NCBI GenBank assembly: GCA_019694395.1
Contig: JAIBCC010000003.1
Span: 188,001 to 252,000 of the forward strand
Origin: Pyrinomonadaceae bacterium
Lineage (GTDB): Bacteria; Acidobacteriota; Blastocatellia; Pyrinomonadales; Pyrinomonadaceae
DNA length: 64,000 nt
Direction: 5' to 3'
Under the pieces are notes generated by a model that worked only from the letters and a program-made list of their open reading frames with translations, searched no databases and was not told the DNA's origin. Made by a program: the position numbers and the translations under genes. The first letter of the stretch is position 1; every line of letters begins with the position of its first letter. This document shows positions 54,075 to 61,340 of the stretch, one piece after another.

Positions 54075-54146
54075 TGTGGGCAGTGGTCAGTGGGCAGTGG
54101 TCAGTCGGAAGTTTTTCAGACTACCGACCACTGTTCACCGACCACT
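54075..54146. repeat. GTGGTCAGTGG word inverted repeat
   Basis: GTGGGCAGTGGTCAGTGG words (54075-54107) face an inverted CCGACCACTGTTCACCGACC arm (54123-54146). It separates the 89-residue protein gene from the bicupin gene. Same family as 27634-27698. Confidence 0.75.
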
Positions 54147-54147
54147 T

Positions 54148-54417
54148 TTAAAAAACTACCTTAAACTCTCTGTCAGGTTTCTGAAAGAGTTCTTCTTTTT
54201 TAATGATTCGCTTGTTGTCGGCGTGCCAATAAAAACCTGTCGTGGTGATTCGCTCATAAAATTCTTGAATCCAAATTTCACGTTGAGCGGCAAGTTCAAC
54301 ATTCATTTCGTGGGCGATTTTTTCATAACGCTCACGCTGTTCCGCAACTTCTTCGGCAAGCCATTTTTCGACATCTTCGCTTCTCGGCGGTTTGCTTTTC
54401 AGTATTTTTTTGCTCAT
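54148..54417 (-). CDS. small hypothetical protein between the ACMSD-like and bicupin genes
   Basis: The 89-residue protein is helical and charged (SEDVEKWLAEEVAEQRERYE), with a later GFYWHADNKRIIKKEELF. An AGGTGA lies six bases before the ATG. Family unknown. It is inside the transhydroxylase operon, so a chaperone or accessory role is possible but not supported by sequence. Confidence 0.7.
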   Translation of the reverse strand: MSKKILKSKPPRSEDVEKWLAEEVAEQRERYEKIAHEMNVELAAQREIWIQEFYERITTTGFYWHADNKRIIKKEELFQKPDREFKVVF

Positions 54418-54436
54418 AGTTTCACCTTTTTTTATT

Positions 54437-54512
54437 CACCACAGAGACACAGAGTTCACAGAGATTAAGAAAAACAATTAAAAAACTCCGTGTTCTCTGT
54501 GTCTCTGTGGTG
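54437..54512. repeat. CACCACAGAGACACAGAG word inverted repeat
   Basis: CACCACAGAGACACAGAG onward (54437-54463) pairs with CTCCGTGTTCTCTGTGTCTC onward (54486-54512), 27 bases each. It lies between the ACMSD-like gene and the small gene. Same family as 40554-40632. Confidence 0.85.
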
Positions 54513-54516
54513 CAAA

Positions 54517-55365
54517 TCAAATCCAATTTTCCAATCCATAAACCCGCACCGCATTTTCGACTAAAAGTTTGCGTTTCGGTATTTCTCTAAGTTCAAGTTT
54601 ATCAAGCTCTTGCATTGCTCTTTCAAAACCGATGACGGGATAATCCGTGCCGAACATTACTTTGTCCTGACCTCTGGAATTGATGAATTTGATCAAAGAT
54701 TTATCCCAATATTTCGGCAGATGTGCGTCCGTTCCGATGAAGACGTTGGGATGTTTCCAAGCCATCGAAATCATTTCTTCCGTCCAAGGATGTCCAATGT
54801 GGATGCCGATAATTTTCAGTTCGGGAAAATCAATCGCCACTCTGTCCAAAGTTATCGGTTGAGCAACCGTCCGCAAAAACCATTGAGCCGAATGTCCGAC
54901 CTGAATCTGAATCGGCACACCAAGTTCGGCACATTTCGCATAGAACGGGTAATAAATTCGACTGTCGGGCGGCTCACCGAACCAATGCGGATAAAGATGC
55001 GCGCCGACAAAGCCGTATTCTTTGACCGCGACATCCAACTTGTAAATCCAAGTCATTATTTTACTTGGATTTACGCCGATAATTCCTTTGAAGCGGTCTG
55101 GATGTTGTCGGCAAACTTCGGCAATTTTTTCAAACGGTTTTTCAAAGAAAATATTCGAGCCAACCGCCGCGCCGGTGGTCGCTACCAGCAAACCTTTATC
55201 AATCCCCGCCGTGTCCATCTGAGTAAGTTCTTCTTCAACCGTGATGCCGTTTTTGGTCAGTTCGAGAATATTAACCAAATCCCAAAACTGGTCTAATTCG
55301 GGCGGATAACATTCGGTAATTTCTTTCGTCCAAAGATTGACGACTATATCTATTGCTCTGGTCAT
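54517..55365 (-). CDS. ACMSD/amidohydrolase-2-like protein without N-terminal HxH
   Basis: The 282-residue protein is in the amidohydrolase 2 group (ACMSD, gamma-resorcylate decarboxylase): QIQVGHSAQWFL, IIGIHIGHPWTEEMISMA and MFGTDYPVIGFERAMQEL match the metal/catalytic His and the DYP aspartate. The usual N-terminal His-x-His is replaced by IDIVVNLWTKEITECYP, so the first metal site is altered. It could be a decarboxylase or hydrolase using only part of the site, or a lost function. It begins the minus-strand transhydroxylase run. Confidence 0.82.
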   Translation of the reverse strand: MTRAIDIVVNLWTKEITECYPPELDQFWDLVNILELTKNGITVEEELTQMDTAGIDKGLLVATTGAAVGSNIFFEKPFEKIAEVCRQHPDRFKGIIGVNPSKIMTWIYKLDVAVKEYGFVGAHLYPHWFGEPPDSRIYYPFYAKCAELGVPIQIQVGHSAQWFLRTVAQPITLDRVAIDFPELKIIGIHIGHPWTEEMISMAWKHPNVFIGTDAHLPKYWDKSLIKFINSRGQDKVMFGTDYPVIGFERAMQELDKLELREIPKRKLLVENAVRVYGLENWI

Positions 55366-55410
55366 TTATTCTTTTCAAGTGAAAATTTTTGCGTTAATAT
55401 CAAAATTGTT

Positions 55411-55680
55411 ATGATTCAAACCACAACGGCAATTTACGAAAACGGCTTGCTTCGCCCTGTTACTCTGCTTGATTTACCCGAACACGCGGAAGTTGAAATT
55501 ACGATTCAAATCGGCGAAAACTCTCTTCATTCTAAAGTTCGTAAAGCATTAAAAATTGGTGAATTATCAAATGAACCGGAAAATCAAATTTCAAATCAAC
55601 GCCGAGCCGAACTAGCTAAAATCTTTTCCGCCGAAAAACCTCTCAGCGATTACATCAACGAAGACCGCAACGAAAGATGA
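55411..55680 (+). CDS. DUF104/AF2212-like antitoxin
   Basis: The 89-residue protein begins MIQTTTAIYENGLLRPVTLL, the DUF104 (AF2212-like) start, in which the N-terminal half is a beta-sheet. It precedes a PIN toxin gene with an ATGA overlap. Such proteins are antitoxins of VapBC-type modules. The C-terminal half is charged and presumably binds toxin. Confidence 0.82.
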   Translation: MIQTTTAIYENGLLRPVTLLDLPEHAEVEITIQIGENSLHSKVRKALKIGELSNEPENQISNQRRAELAKIFSAEKPLSDYINEDRNER

Positions 55681-56143
55681 ATCAAATTTTTTATGCCGAC
55701 AGTAGTGTTTTAGTTAAACGGCACGTTTCCGAAATCGGGAGCAGTTGGTTTCAAAATCTTGTTCTGCCTGTTTCAAATAACTCAATAATTACTTCAAAAC
55801 TGAGCATTATCGAAGTTTTTAGTGCTTTTAATCGCCGTAAACGCGAAAATTCAATCAGCCAAATTGATTACAACGATTTTGCGAATGATTTTTCAGCTAT
55901 TTCAAGTAACGAATACCATCTGTTGATTTAACAAGTTCAATAATGGTTGAATCTCAAAGACTTTTAGAATTACATCCGCTTCGTGCAGGGGATTCCGTTC
56001 AGCTTGCTTCGGCGATTTATTCCCGAAATATGTTGCAAAACTCACAACTTCCTGCACCAATCTTTTTAGCTTCAGATAATAAATTGCTTGATGCGGCAAT
56101 CGCTGAAGGTTTTACAACCGATAATCCTCTTTCGCATCCGTAA
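55677..56143 (+). pseudogene. PIN-domain toxin (VapC-like), frameshifted
   Basis: The first frame encodes NQIFYADSSVLVKRH with the first acidic residue and IIEVFSAFNRRKREN, and stops at HLLI. A second frame from about 55919 continues VDLTSSIMVESQ, LHPLRAGDSVQLASAI and FLASDNKLLDAA, the remaining PIN motif residues. One base is missing after CATCT (near 55920), so the gene is broken or the sequence has an error. The antitoxin is intact. The last part (GFTTDNPLSHP) ends four bases from the ligase stop. Confidence 0.85.
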
Positions 56144-56146
56144 ACC

Positions 56147-57688
56147 TTAACTAAATCTTTCCCGTAAATCTTTTTTCAAAATCTTTCCCGTCAAATTACG
56201 CGGCAATTTGTCAATAAATTCAACAGTTTTTGGTTTTTTGAATCCGGCTAATTTACCCTCACAAAAACTGATAATGTCTTTTTCGGTTGATTCTCCGCCT
56301 TCCTTCAAAACCACGATTGCTTTGACCTCTTCACCCCATTTTTCCGAAGGAACACCGATGACCGCGACTTCAAAAACAGCGGGATGTTCCTGTAAAATCC
56401 GCTCGACTTCGGAGGGATAGACGTTCAAAGCACCCGACACGATCATATCGTTTTTGCGGTCAACCAGGTAAAAATACCCGTCCTCGTCCATCCGAGCCAT
56501 ATCGCCCGTTCGCAACCAGCCGTTACACAAAGTTTTTGCGGTGGCTTCCGCGTTGTTCCAATATCCGACCATATTTGCTTCAGTGCGGACGGCGATTTCG
56601 CCGACTTCATTGGGTGGCAAAAAATTCCAGTTTTCGTCCACGATTCGGACATCAACATTGGTCTGCGGTCTGCCGCACGATTGCAAAAGATGTTTCTTCT
56701 CAGGTATTTCCAAAGCCGAACGATGCTCGCTCGGTTCTAAAACCGTTCCCGCACAACCAGTTTCGGTGGTTGCAAAAGTTTGCCGGAAACCGCATTTTGG
56801 AAATCGTTCCATTGCTTCACGCAAAACAGGTTCGGGAATTGGTGAACCACCGTAAAGTAAGACTTCCAAAGAACTTAGATCGTATTTCTTAGAAATTTCC
56901 GAAGCTAAAAGCATCTGAATCGTCGTCGGAACGAGATTGGTAAAAGTAATTTTGTCGCGTTCAATCGTTTGGCAAGCCGTTTCGACATCATAATTTATCA
57001 GCGAAATTTGCGAACCGACATAGACCGCACAATAAATTCCGGCAATTCCCGCCGCCGAATAAAGCGGACTGGGCAGCATTACCCGATGAGTTTGGCGGCT
57101 CGCAATTGCGTGAACGTGAACCAACATTCCAACCAAAAGCGAATAATGCGAATAAATTGCGCCTTTTGGAAAACCTGTCGTGCCGGAAGTGTAAAGCAGC
57201 ATTGCAGACTCATCATCATTGATTGCGGATTGTGGAGTTTGGATGGCGGATTCTTTCTGACTATTGATCAAAATTTCAAAGAACTCGGAATTTATAACCT
57301 GTTGCAAACACTTGGCTTGTTCTTTGACCTGCAACGAATTTAGTTCGGTTGATTCATCACAGATAATTGCTTTTGCACCGGAATTTTCTACGATGTAGGC
57401 GACTTCGTTGGCGGTTAAACGGTAATTGACTGTGACCGAAACCAAACCGACTTGAGCCAATCCGAACAAGGCTTCCACCCATTTATTCGAGTTTTTGGCG
57501 TAAATTGCCACACGGTCGCCGCGTTCTAATCCCAAATAAAACAATGAATTTGCAAAAGCATTTGCCCTTTCGTCCAGTTCTTTCCAGGTCAGACGTTTTT
57601 CACCAAAAATCAATCCGATGTCGTTGGGGAAATTCCTCGCGTTGCGTGCGAGCAAGTCTCCTGCTGATGTTAAACCGCCAAAAATCAT
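56147..57688 (-). CDS. acyl-CoA ligase (AMP-forming)
   Basis: The 513-residue protein has the ANL ligase motifs: LLYTSGTTGFPKGAIYSH, TFATTETG, GWLRTGDMARMDEDGYFYLV with YLVDRKNDMIV, and the catalytic Lys in PRNLTGKILKKDL. ATG at 57688 is chosen over a TTG at 57694. It should activate an acid as acyl-CoA, possibly an aromatic or ring-opened product of the island. It is downstream of the CpeT-like gene, separated by AATGGAAAATGG words. Confidence 0.92.
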   Translation of the reverse strand: MIFGGLTSAGDLLARNARNFPNDIGLIFGEKRLTWKELDERANAFANSLFYLGLERGDRVAIYAKNSNKWVEALFGLAQVGLVSVTVNYRLTANEVAYIVENSGAKAIICDESTELNSLQVKEQAKCLQQVINSEFFEILINSQKESAIQTPQSAINDDESAMLLYTSGTTGFPKGAIYSHYSLLVGMLVHVHAIASRQTHRVMLPSPLYSAAGIAGIYCAVYVGSQISLINYDVETACQTIERDKITFTNLVPTTIQMLLASEISKKYDLSSLEVLLYGGSPIPEPVLREAMERFPKCGFRQTFATTETGCAGTVLEPSEHRSALEIPEKKHLLQSCGRPQTNVDVRIVDENWNFLPPNEVGEIAVRTEANMVGYWNNAEATAKTLCNGWLRTGDMARMDEDGYFYLVDRKNDMIVSGALNVYPSEVERILQEHPAVFEVAVIGVPSEKWGEEVKAIVVLKEGGESTEKDIISFCEGKLAGFKKPKTVEFIDKLPRNLTGKILKKDLRERFS

Positions 57689-57756
57689 TACCAAATGGAA
57701 AATGGAAAATGAACAATGGAAAATAATTAAAACAAGTTTATTTTACATTTTCAGTT

Positions 57757-58410
57757 TTACATTTTTCGTTTCCTAAAAATATGTCCCACTGTTCCCGGCG
57801 GCGGTCCCCATTTGTGGTTGCCCGCGTCGTCAAAACCTTGGTCGAGATTGAGCCATCTATCTTTGGAAATTTCGCTTTCCGAATAAGTGTATGTTGCGCC
57901 TCTAAGTGTTGATTTACAAGATTTTGCGTCAACAATTTTACCTTTGAAAGTATTTTTTGTTTTTTCGTAAACTAAATCACAACCTACTTCTTTGGTCAAT
58001 CTTTCAAAGGTCAGATTTTTCAATAAATTCGGATTTTTACGTGCATTGATAAAATCTTCCGCCTGATTTATCCGATAGATTTGCAAAGTAATTTTACCGT
58101 TTATCCGGCTAAAAAAATACACTCGCTGACGATACGGTTTGGTGTGGGTTTCTGCCGCCTGATTTTCAACATAAAGCGTCAAACCGTTGGTAAATTCTGG
58201 GATTTTAACGGGTGTTACTTGCAGCAAAGCCCGCGTGTGACGATATTTTGCGTCTGCTTCTTCGTCCGCCTCAACCTGTGCAAAAGTGTCCCAGCTTCCG
58301 GTCATCCAACTGCCCAGCGTTTTGATTTCCCTGTCCTGCGAAAAAGCAGAATTCAAAGAGCAAAATAGCATCAAAATCATTCCGAAGATTCCGAATTTAA
58401 ACTTCCGCAT
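57757..58410 (-). CDS. secreted CpeT/CpcT-like protein, smaller paralog
   Basis: The 217-residue protein has a signal peptide (about 1-24, LNSAFSQ) and the CpeT pattern: LGSWMTGSWDTFAQVE, KPYRQRVYFFSRINGK, a GCDLVYEK strand, and the C-terminal SEISKDRWLNLDQGFDDAG. It is more compact than the paralog at 32088 and lacks its C-terminal addition. It is divergent from hyuA over a promoter region with two operator-like sites. Function unknown outside cyanobacteria. Confidence 0.82.
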   Translation of the reverse strand: MRKFKFGIFGMILMLFCSLNSAFSQDREIKTLGSWMTGSWDTFAQVEADEEADAKYRHTRALLQVTPVKIPEFTNGLTLYVENQAAETHTKPYRQRVYFFSRINGKITLQIYRINQAEDFINARKNPNLLKNLTFERLTKEVGCDLVYEKTKNTFKGKIVDAKSCKSTLRGATYTYSESEISKDRWLNLDQGFDDAGNHKWGPPPGTVGHIFRKRKM

Positions 58411-58435
58411 TTAGGATAAAAAGTATGTTGAAAAT

Positions 58436-58455
58436 TTGATATAAACCTATAACAA
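58436..58455 (+). promoter_or_regulatory. operator-like palindrome 6 (hyuA/CpeT divergent region)
   Basis: TTGATATAAACCTATAACAA matches the shared palindrome with both half-sites; it lies 115 bases before hyuA and 25 after the CpeT start, so it can control both. Confidence 0.65.
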
Positions 58456-58462
58456 ATCTAGC

Positions 58463-58491
58463 TTGACTTAACTGAAAATGCAAGTTATATT
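58463..58491 (+). promoter_or_regulatory. candidate hyuA promoter
   Basis: TTGACT (58463-58468) and TATATT (58486-58491) are spaced by 17 bases. Palindrome 6 lies just upstream and palindrome 7 downstream, a flanking arrangement. Confidence 0.5.
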
Positions 58492-58514
58492 TGCAAAATC
58501 ATCAAAAAAATAAT

Positions 58515-58534
58515 TTGACATAATCTAAAAACAA
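58515..58534 (+). promoter_or_regulatory. operator-like palindrome 7, before hyuA
   Basis: TTGACATAATCTAAAAACAA is a weaker match that agrees with palindrome 4 at 16 of 20 positions. Its centre is 79 bases from palindrome 6. It ends 16 bases before the hyuA ATG. Confidence 0.45.
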
Positions 58535-58550
58535 ATTTTCGAGGCAAACT

Positions 58551-60599
58551 ATGAGTTATCGTTTAGGAATTGACGTTGGCGGAACTTTTACCGACCTTTT
58601 ACTTTTTAATAATCAAACAGGCGAAATCAAGCTCGAAAAAACGCCTTCCACACCCGCCGACCAATCAATCGGGATTCTGGAAGGCATCAAAAAAATCGTC
58701 GAATGCAACAATCTTTCAGCCAACGATATTGATTTGATCCTGCATGGAACAACGGTTGCCACCAACGCAGTTTTAGAAGAAAAAGGCGCACTGGTCGGTT
58801 TGATTACGACCAAAGGTTTCGAGCAGATTCTGCACGTTGCCCGTTCACAAACGCCCGGACCGCTTGCAGGTTGGATTATTATGCAAAAGCCCGATCCGCT
58901 TGCCCCGTTGTATCTGACTCGCGGTGTTTCGTGCCGGATGAGCGCGAAAGGCGCGGAAATGACGGCGATTGATGAAGATGAAGTCCGCCGATTTATCAAA
59001 GAACTGCACGATGCGGGCATCGAAGCCTTAACTGTTTCGCTCATCAATTCCTTTGCCAATAACTCACACGAACGCCGAATCCGCGACATTGCCGCCGAAA
59101 TGTATCCCGAACTTCCCGTGACGATTTCGACCGATATTTTGCCGGAATTCCGCGAATACGAACGTTGTCTGACGACGGTAATGAATTCGTATGTCCGCCC
59201 GAAAATGGCAAATTATTTGAAAGGAATTCAGGACAAATTAGCAGACGCAAAAATTGATTCAACCGTCAATATTGTCCGTTCGGATGGCGGTGTGATGTCC
59301 ATCGAATCAGCCAAAAAATCTCCCGTAAATACTTTGTTATCAGGACCTTCTGGCGGAGCGGTGGCGGCGGCTTATGTCGGTGAACTCGCCGGATTCGATA
59401 AAGTTTTGGGCTTTGATATGGGCGGAACTTCAACTGATGTTTGCGTGACAATCGGAGGACAGCCCAATTTAGTCCGCGAAACCCGCGTCGGTTATTATCC
59501 CGTCAAAGCGTCGTCGGTTGATGTCCGCACAGTCGGCGCGGGAGGCGGTTCAATCGCGCACGTTCCGATGACCGGAGCTTTGCGTGTGGGACCGCAATCG
59601 GCGGGTGCTGATCCGGGTCCGGCGGCTTACAAAAAAGGGGGCGAAGAACCGACCGTAACTGATGCAAATGTTGTGCTTGGACATCTTCCGCCAAGACTTT
59701 TGGGTGGCGAAATGTCGCTTGATGTTGAGGCTTCACGAAATGCCGTCAAGAAAATTGCCGATGCACTTGGGCTTTCAATTGAAGAAGCCGCCCAAGGAAT
59801 TTTGGATATTGTCAATGAAAATATGTTCGGTGCGTTGCGGCTCGTTTCGGTTCAGCGCGGACTCGACCCCAGAGATTTTGCGCTTGTTGCCTTCGGCGGA
59901 GCGGGACCGCTTCACGGCAATTATCTGTCTAAACTTTGCGGTTCTTATCCGTGCATTTCTCCGCCTACTCCGGGCGTTTTGTCCGCGTTAGGCTTTTTGC
60001 ATTCCGACATTCGTAACGAGTTTTCTCAAACGATGATTCGGGAGCTTGAAAAGATTGATAACAAAGAGTTTGGCGAAATATTCGGAGTTTTGCAAAAAGA
60101 AGCTGAAGACTGGCTCAACGCCGAAGAGATTCCTGCTGACCGTCAAAAACTGACTTATCAGGTTGATGTTCGCTATTACCGGCAAGGTTTTGAATTTCCA
60201 ATCACAGTTTCGCCCGACCAATTTTCAACCGAAGAAGGCAAACAAAAATTTATTGCCGATTTCAAAGAAACGCACGAAAAAAATTACGGTTTTAACATTG
60301 AATCTCCGATAGAAATCGTTAATCTACGCTGCATCGGAACAGGGCAAGTCCGCAAGGTTGAATTGCCAAAATACGAAGCAGGCGACGAAAATGCAGATTC
60401 GGCAAAATACGAAGATCACACGGCTTGGTTTGACGGAAAACATTTGGATACACCAATTTATGACCGCGATAAACTCCGTCCCGGACATAAAATCGCCGGT
60501 CCCGCCATCATCACCCAAAAAGATTCAACCACCGTTATTTTGCCCGACCATCACGGCAAAGTTGATGCGTATTTGAACATTTTGATTTATCCGAATTAA
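58551..60599 (+). CDS. hyuA: hydantoinase A / oxoprolinase-type subunit HyuA
   Basis: The 682-residue protein is full length, with the N-terminal ASKHA-type phosphate site GIDVGGTFTDLLLF, LHGTTVATNAVLEEKG, the second phosphate loop FDMGGTSTDVCV and FGGAGPLHGNYLSKL. It should use ATP to activate a cyclic amide or ketone with HyuB (34980). Both subunits lie behind operator-like sites but 22 kb apart. A GAGG precedes the ATG. It is followed by a terminator hairpin. Confidence 0.94.
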   Translation: MSYRLGIDVGGTFTDLLLFNNQTGEIKLEKTPSTPADQSIGILEGIKKIVECNNLSANDIDLILHGTTVATNAVLEEKGALVGLITTKGFEQILHVARSQTPGPLAGWIIMQKPDPLAPLYLTRGVSCRMSAKGAEMTAIDEDEVRRFIKELHDAGIEALTVSLINSFANNSHERRIRDIAAEMYPELPVTISTDILPEFREYERCLTTVMNSYVRPKMANYLKGIQDKLADAKIDSTVNIVRSDGGVMSIESAKKSPVNTLLSGPSGGAVAAAYVGELAGFDKVLGFDMGGTSTDVCVTIGGQPNLVRETRVGYYPVKASSVDVRTVGAGGGSIAHVPMTGALRVGPQSAGADPGPAAYKKGGEEPTVTDANVVLGHLPPRLLGGEMSLDVEASRNAVKKIADALGLSIEEAAQGILDIVNENMFGALRLVSVQRGLDPRDFALVAFGGAGPLHGNYLSKLCGSYPCISPPTPGVLSALGFLHSDIRNEFSQTMIRELEKIDNKEFGEIFGVLQKEAEDWLNAEEIPADRQKLTYQVDVRYYRQGFEFPITVSPDQFSTEEGKQKFIADFKETHEKNYGFNIESPIEIVNLRCIGTGQVRKVELPKYEAGDENADSAKYEDHTAWFDGKHLDTPIYDRDKLRPGHKIAGPAIITQKDSTTVILPDHHGKVDAYLNILIYPN

Positions 60600-60611
60600 A
60601 CGCAGATATAT

Positions 60612-60664
60612 AAAAAAGTGGAAAAGCGAGAGGGCAAAATTCCTTAAAGCAATTCCACTTTTTT
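60612..60664. terminator. terminator hairpin after hyuA
   Basis: AAAAAAGTGGAA (60612-60623) pairs perfectly with TTCCACTTTTTT (60653-60664), followed by T. It ends the hyuA transcript and works in both directions by composition. Confidence 0.75.
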
Positions 60665-60683
60665 TGTGCTAAAATCTTCAATT

Positions 60684-61340
60684 ATGGAAAGCGTTCTCAA
60701 TCCGTCATTAAAAGAACTTGCGTCAATGGCAATCAATCAAAAATTGATTATGCAAGGCGTTGGCTGGGATTTTTACGAAGAAATTTTAGCCGAATATGTT
60801 GACTCAAATGCCCTCCATTTTGCTTATGATGACGGAGTTTTGGAGGTGGAAGTGCCTTTACCTGAACACGAAGTGCCAAGCCGGATTTTATCGGATTTGG
60901 TGACGATAATTAGTATTGAATTGAATGTTAATGCCAGAAATTTTGGTTCGACAACATTTCGTCAACAGAAAAACACCAAAGGTTGTGAACCTGATACGGC
61001 TTTTTATATCAAAAATGAGCCGAAAATTCGCGGACTTTTGAAGATTGACTTAACTGTTGATCCGCCACCCGATTTGGTGATCGAAGTTGATGTAACAAGT
61101 CCTTCGTTAGACAAACTGCCGATTTATGCTGCCTTGGGAGTATCGGAAGTTTGGCTCTACAAAGGTGCGGAAGTCGAATTTTTTCAGCTAGTTGGGAAAA
61201 CCTATCGAAAAGTTTCGCATTCAATTTCATTTCCTGTTTTATCAACTGAAAAATCAACCGAATTTTTAAATAAAGGATTGACCGCCGCACCAAACGAATG
61301 GTTCAAAGAAGTCAAAGACTGGGTTAATTCACAAAAATAA
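60684..61340 (+). CDS. Uma2-family (DUF820) endonuclease-fold protein
   Basis: The 218-residue protein has the Uma2 pattern: the PDxxxxx segment CEPDTAFYIKNE, DLVIEVDVTSPSLDK and YAALGVSEVWLYK, in a restriction-endonuclease-like fold. ATG at 60684 is preferred over a GTG at 60666. These are widespread in cyanobacteria and Acidobacteria, without known activity. The stop overlaps the nitrilase start (TAATG), but it probably is unrelated to the pathway. Confidence 0.88.
   Translation: MESVLNPSLKELASMAINQKLIMQGVGWDFYEEILAEYVDSNALHFAYDDGVLEVEVPLPEHEVPSRILSDLVTIISIELNVNARNFGSTTFRQQKNTKGCEPDTAFYIKNEPKIRGLLKIDLTVDPPPDLVIEVDVTSPSLDKLPIYAALGVSEVWLYKGAEVEFFQLVGKTYRKVSHSISFPVLSTEKSTEFLNKGLTAAPNEWFKEVKDWVNSQK

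Noticed and set aside
54610..55296. Plus-strand frame of 228 codons
   Set aside because: It is the complement of the ACMSD-like gene, which has clear family motifs on the minus strand.
55405..55426. An eighth operator-like site (TTGTTATGATTCAAACCACAA)
   Set aside because: It is 21 bases long, out of register, and overlaps the antitoxin start codon; probably coincidence.
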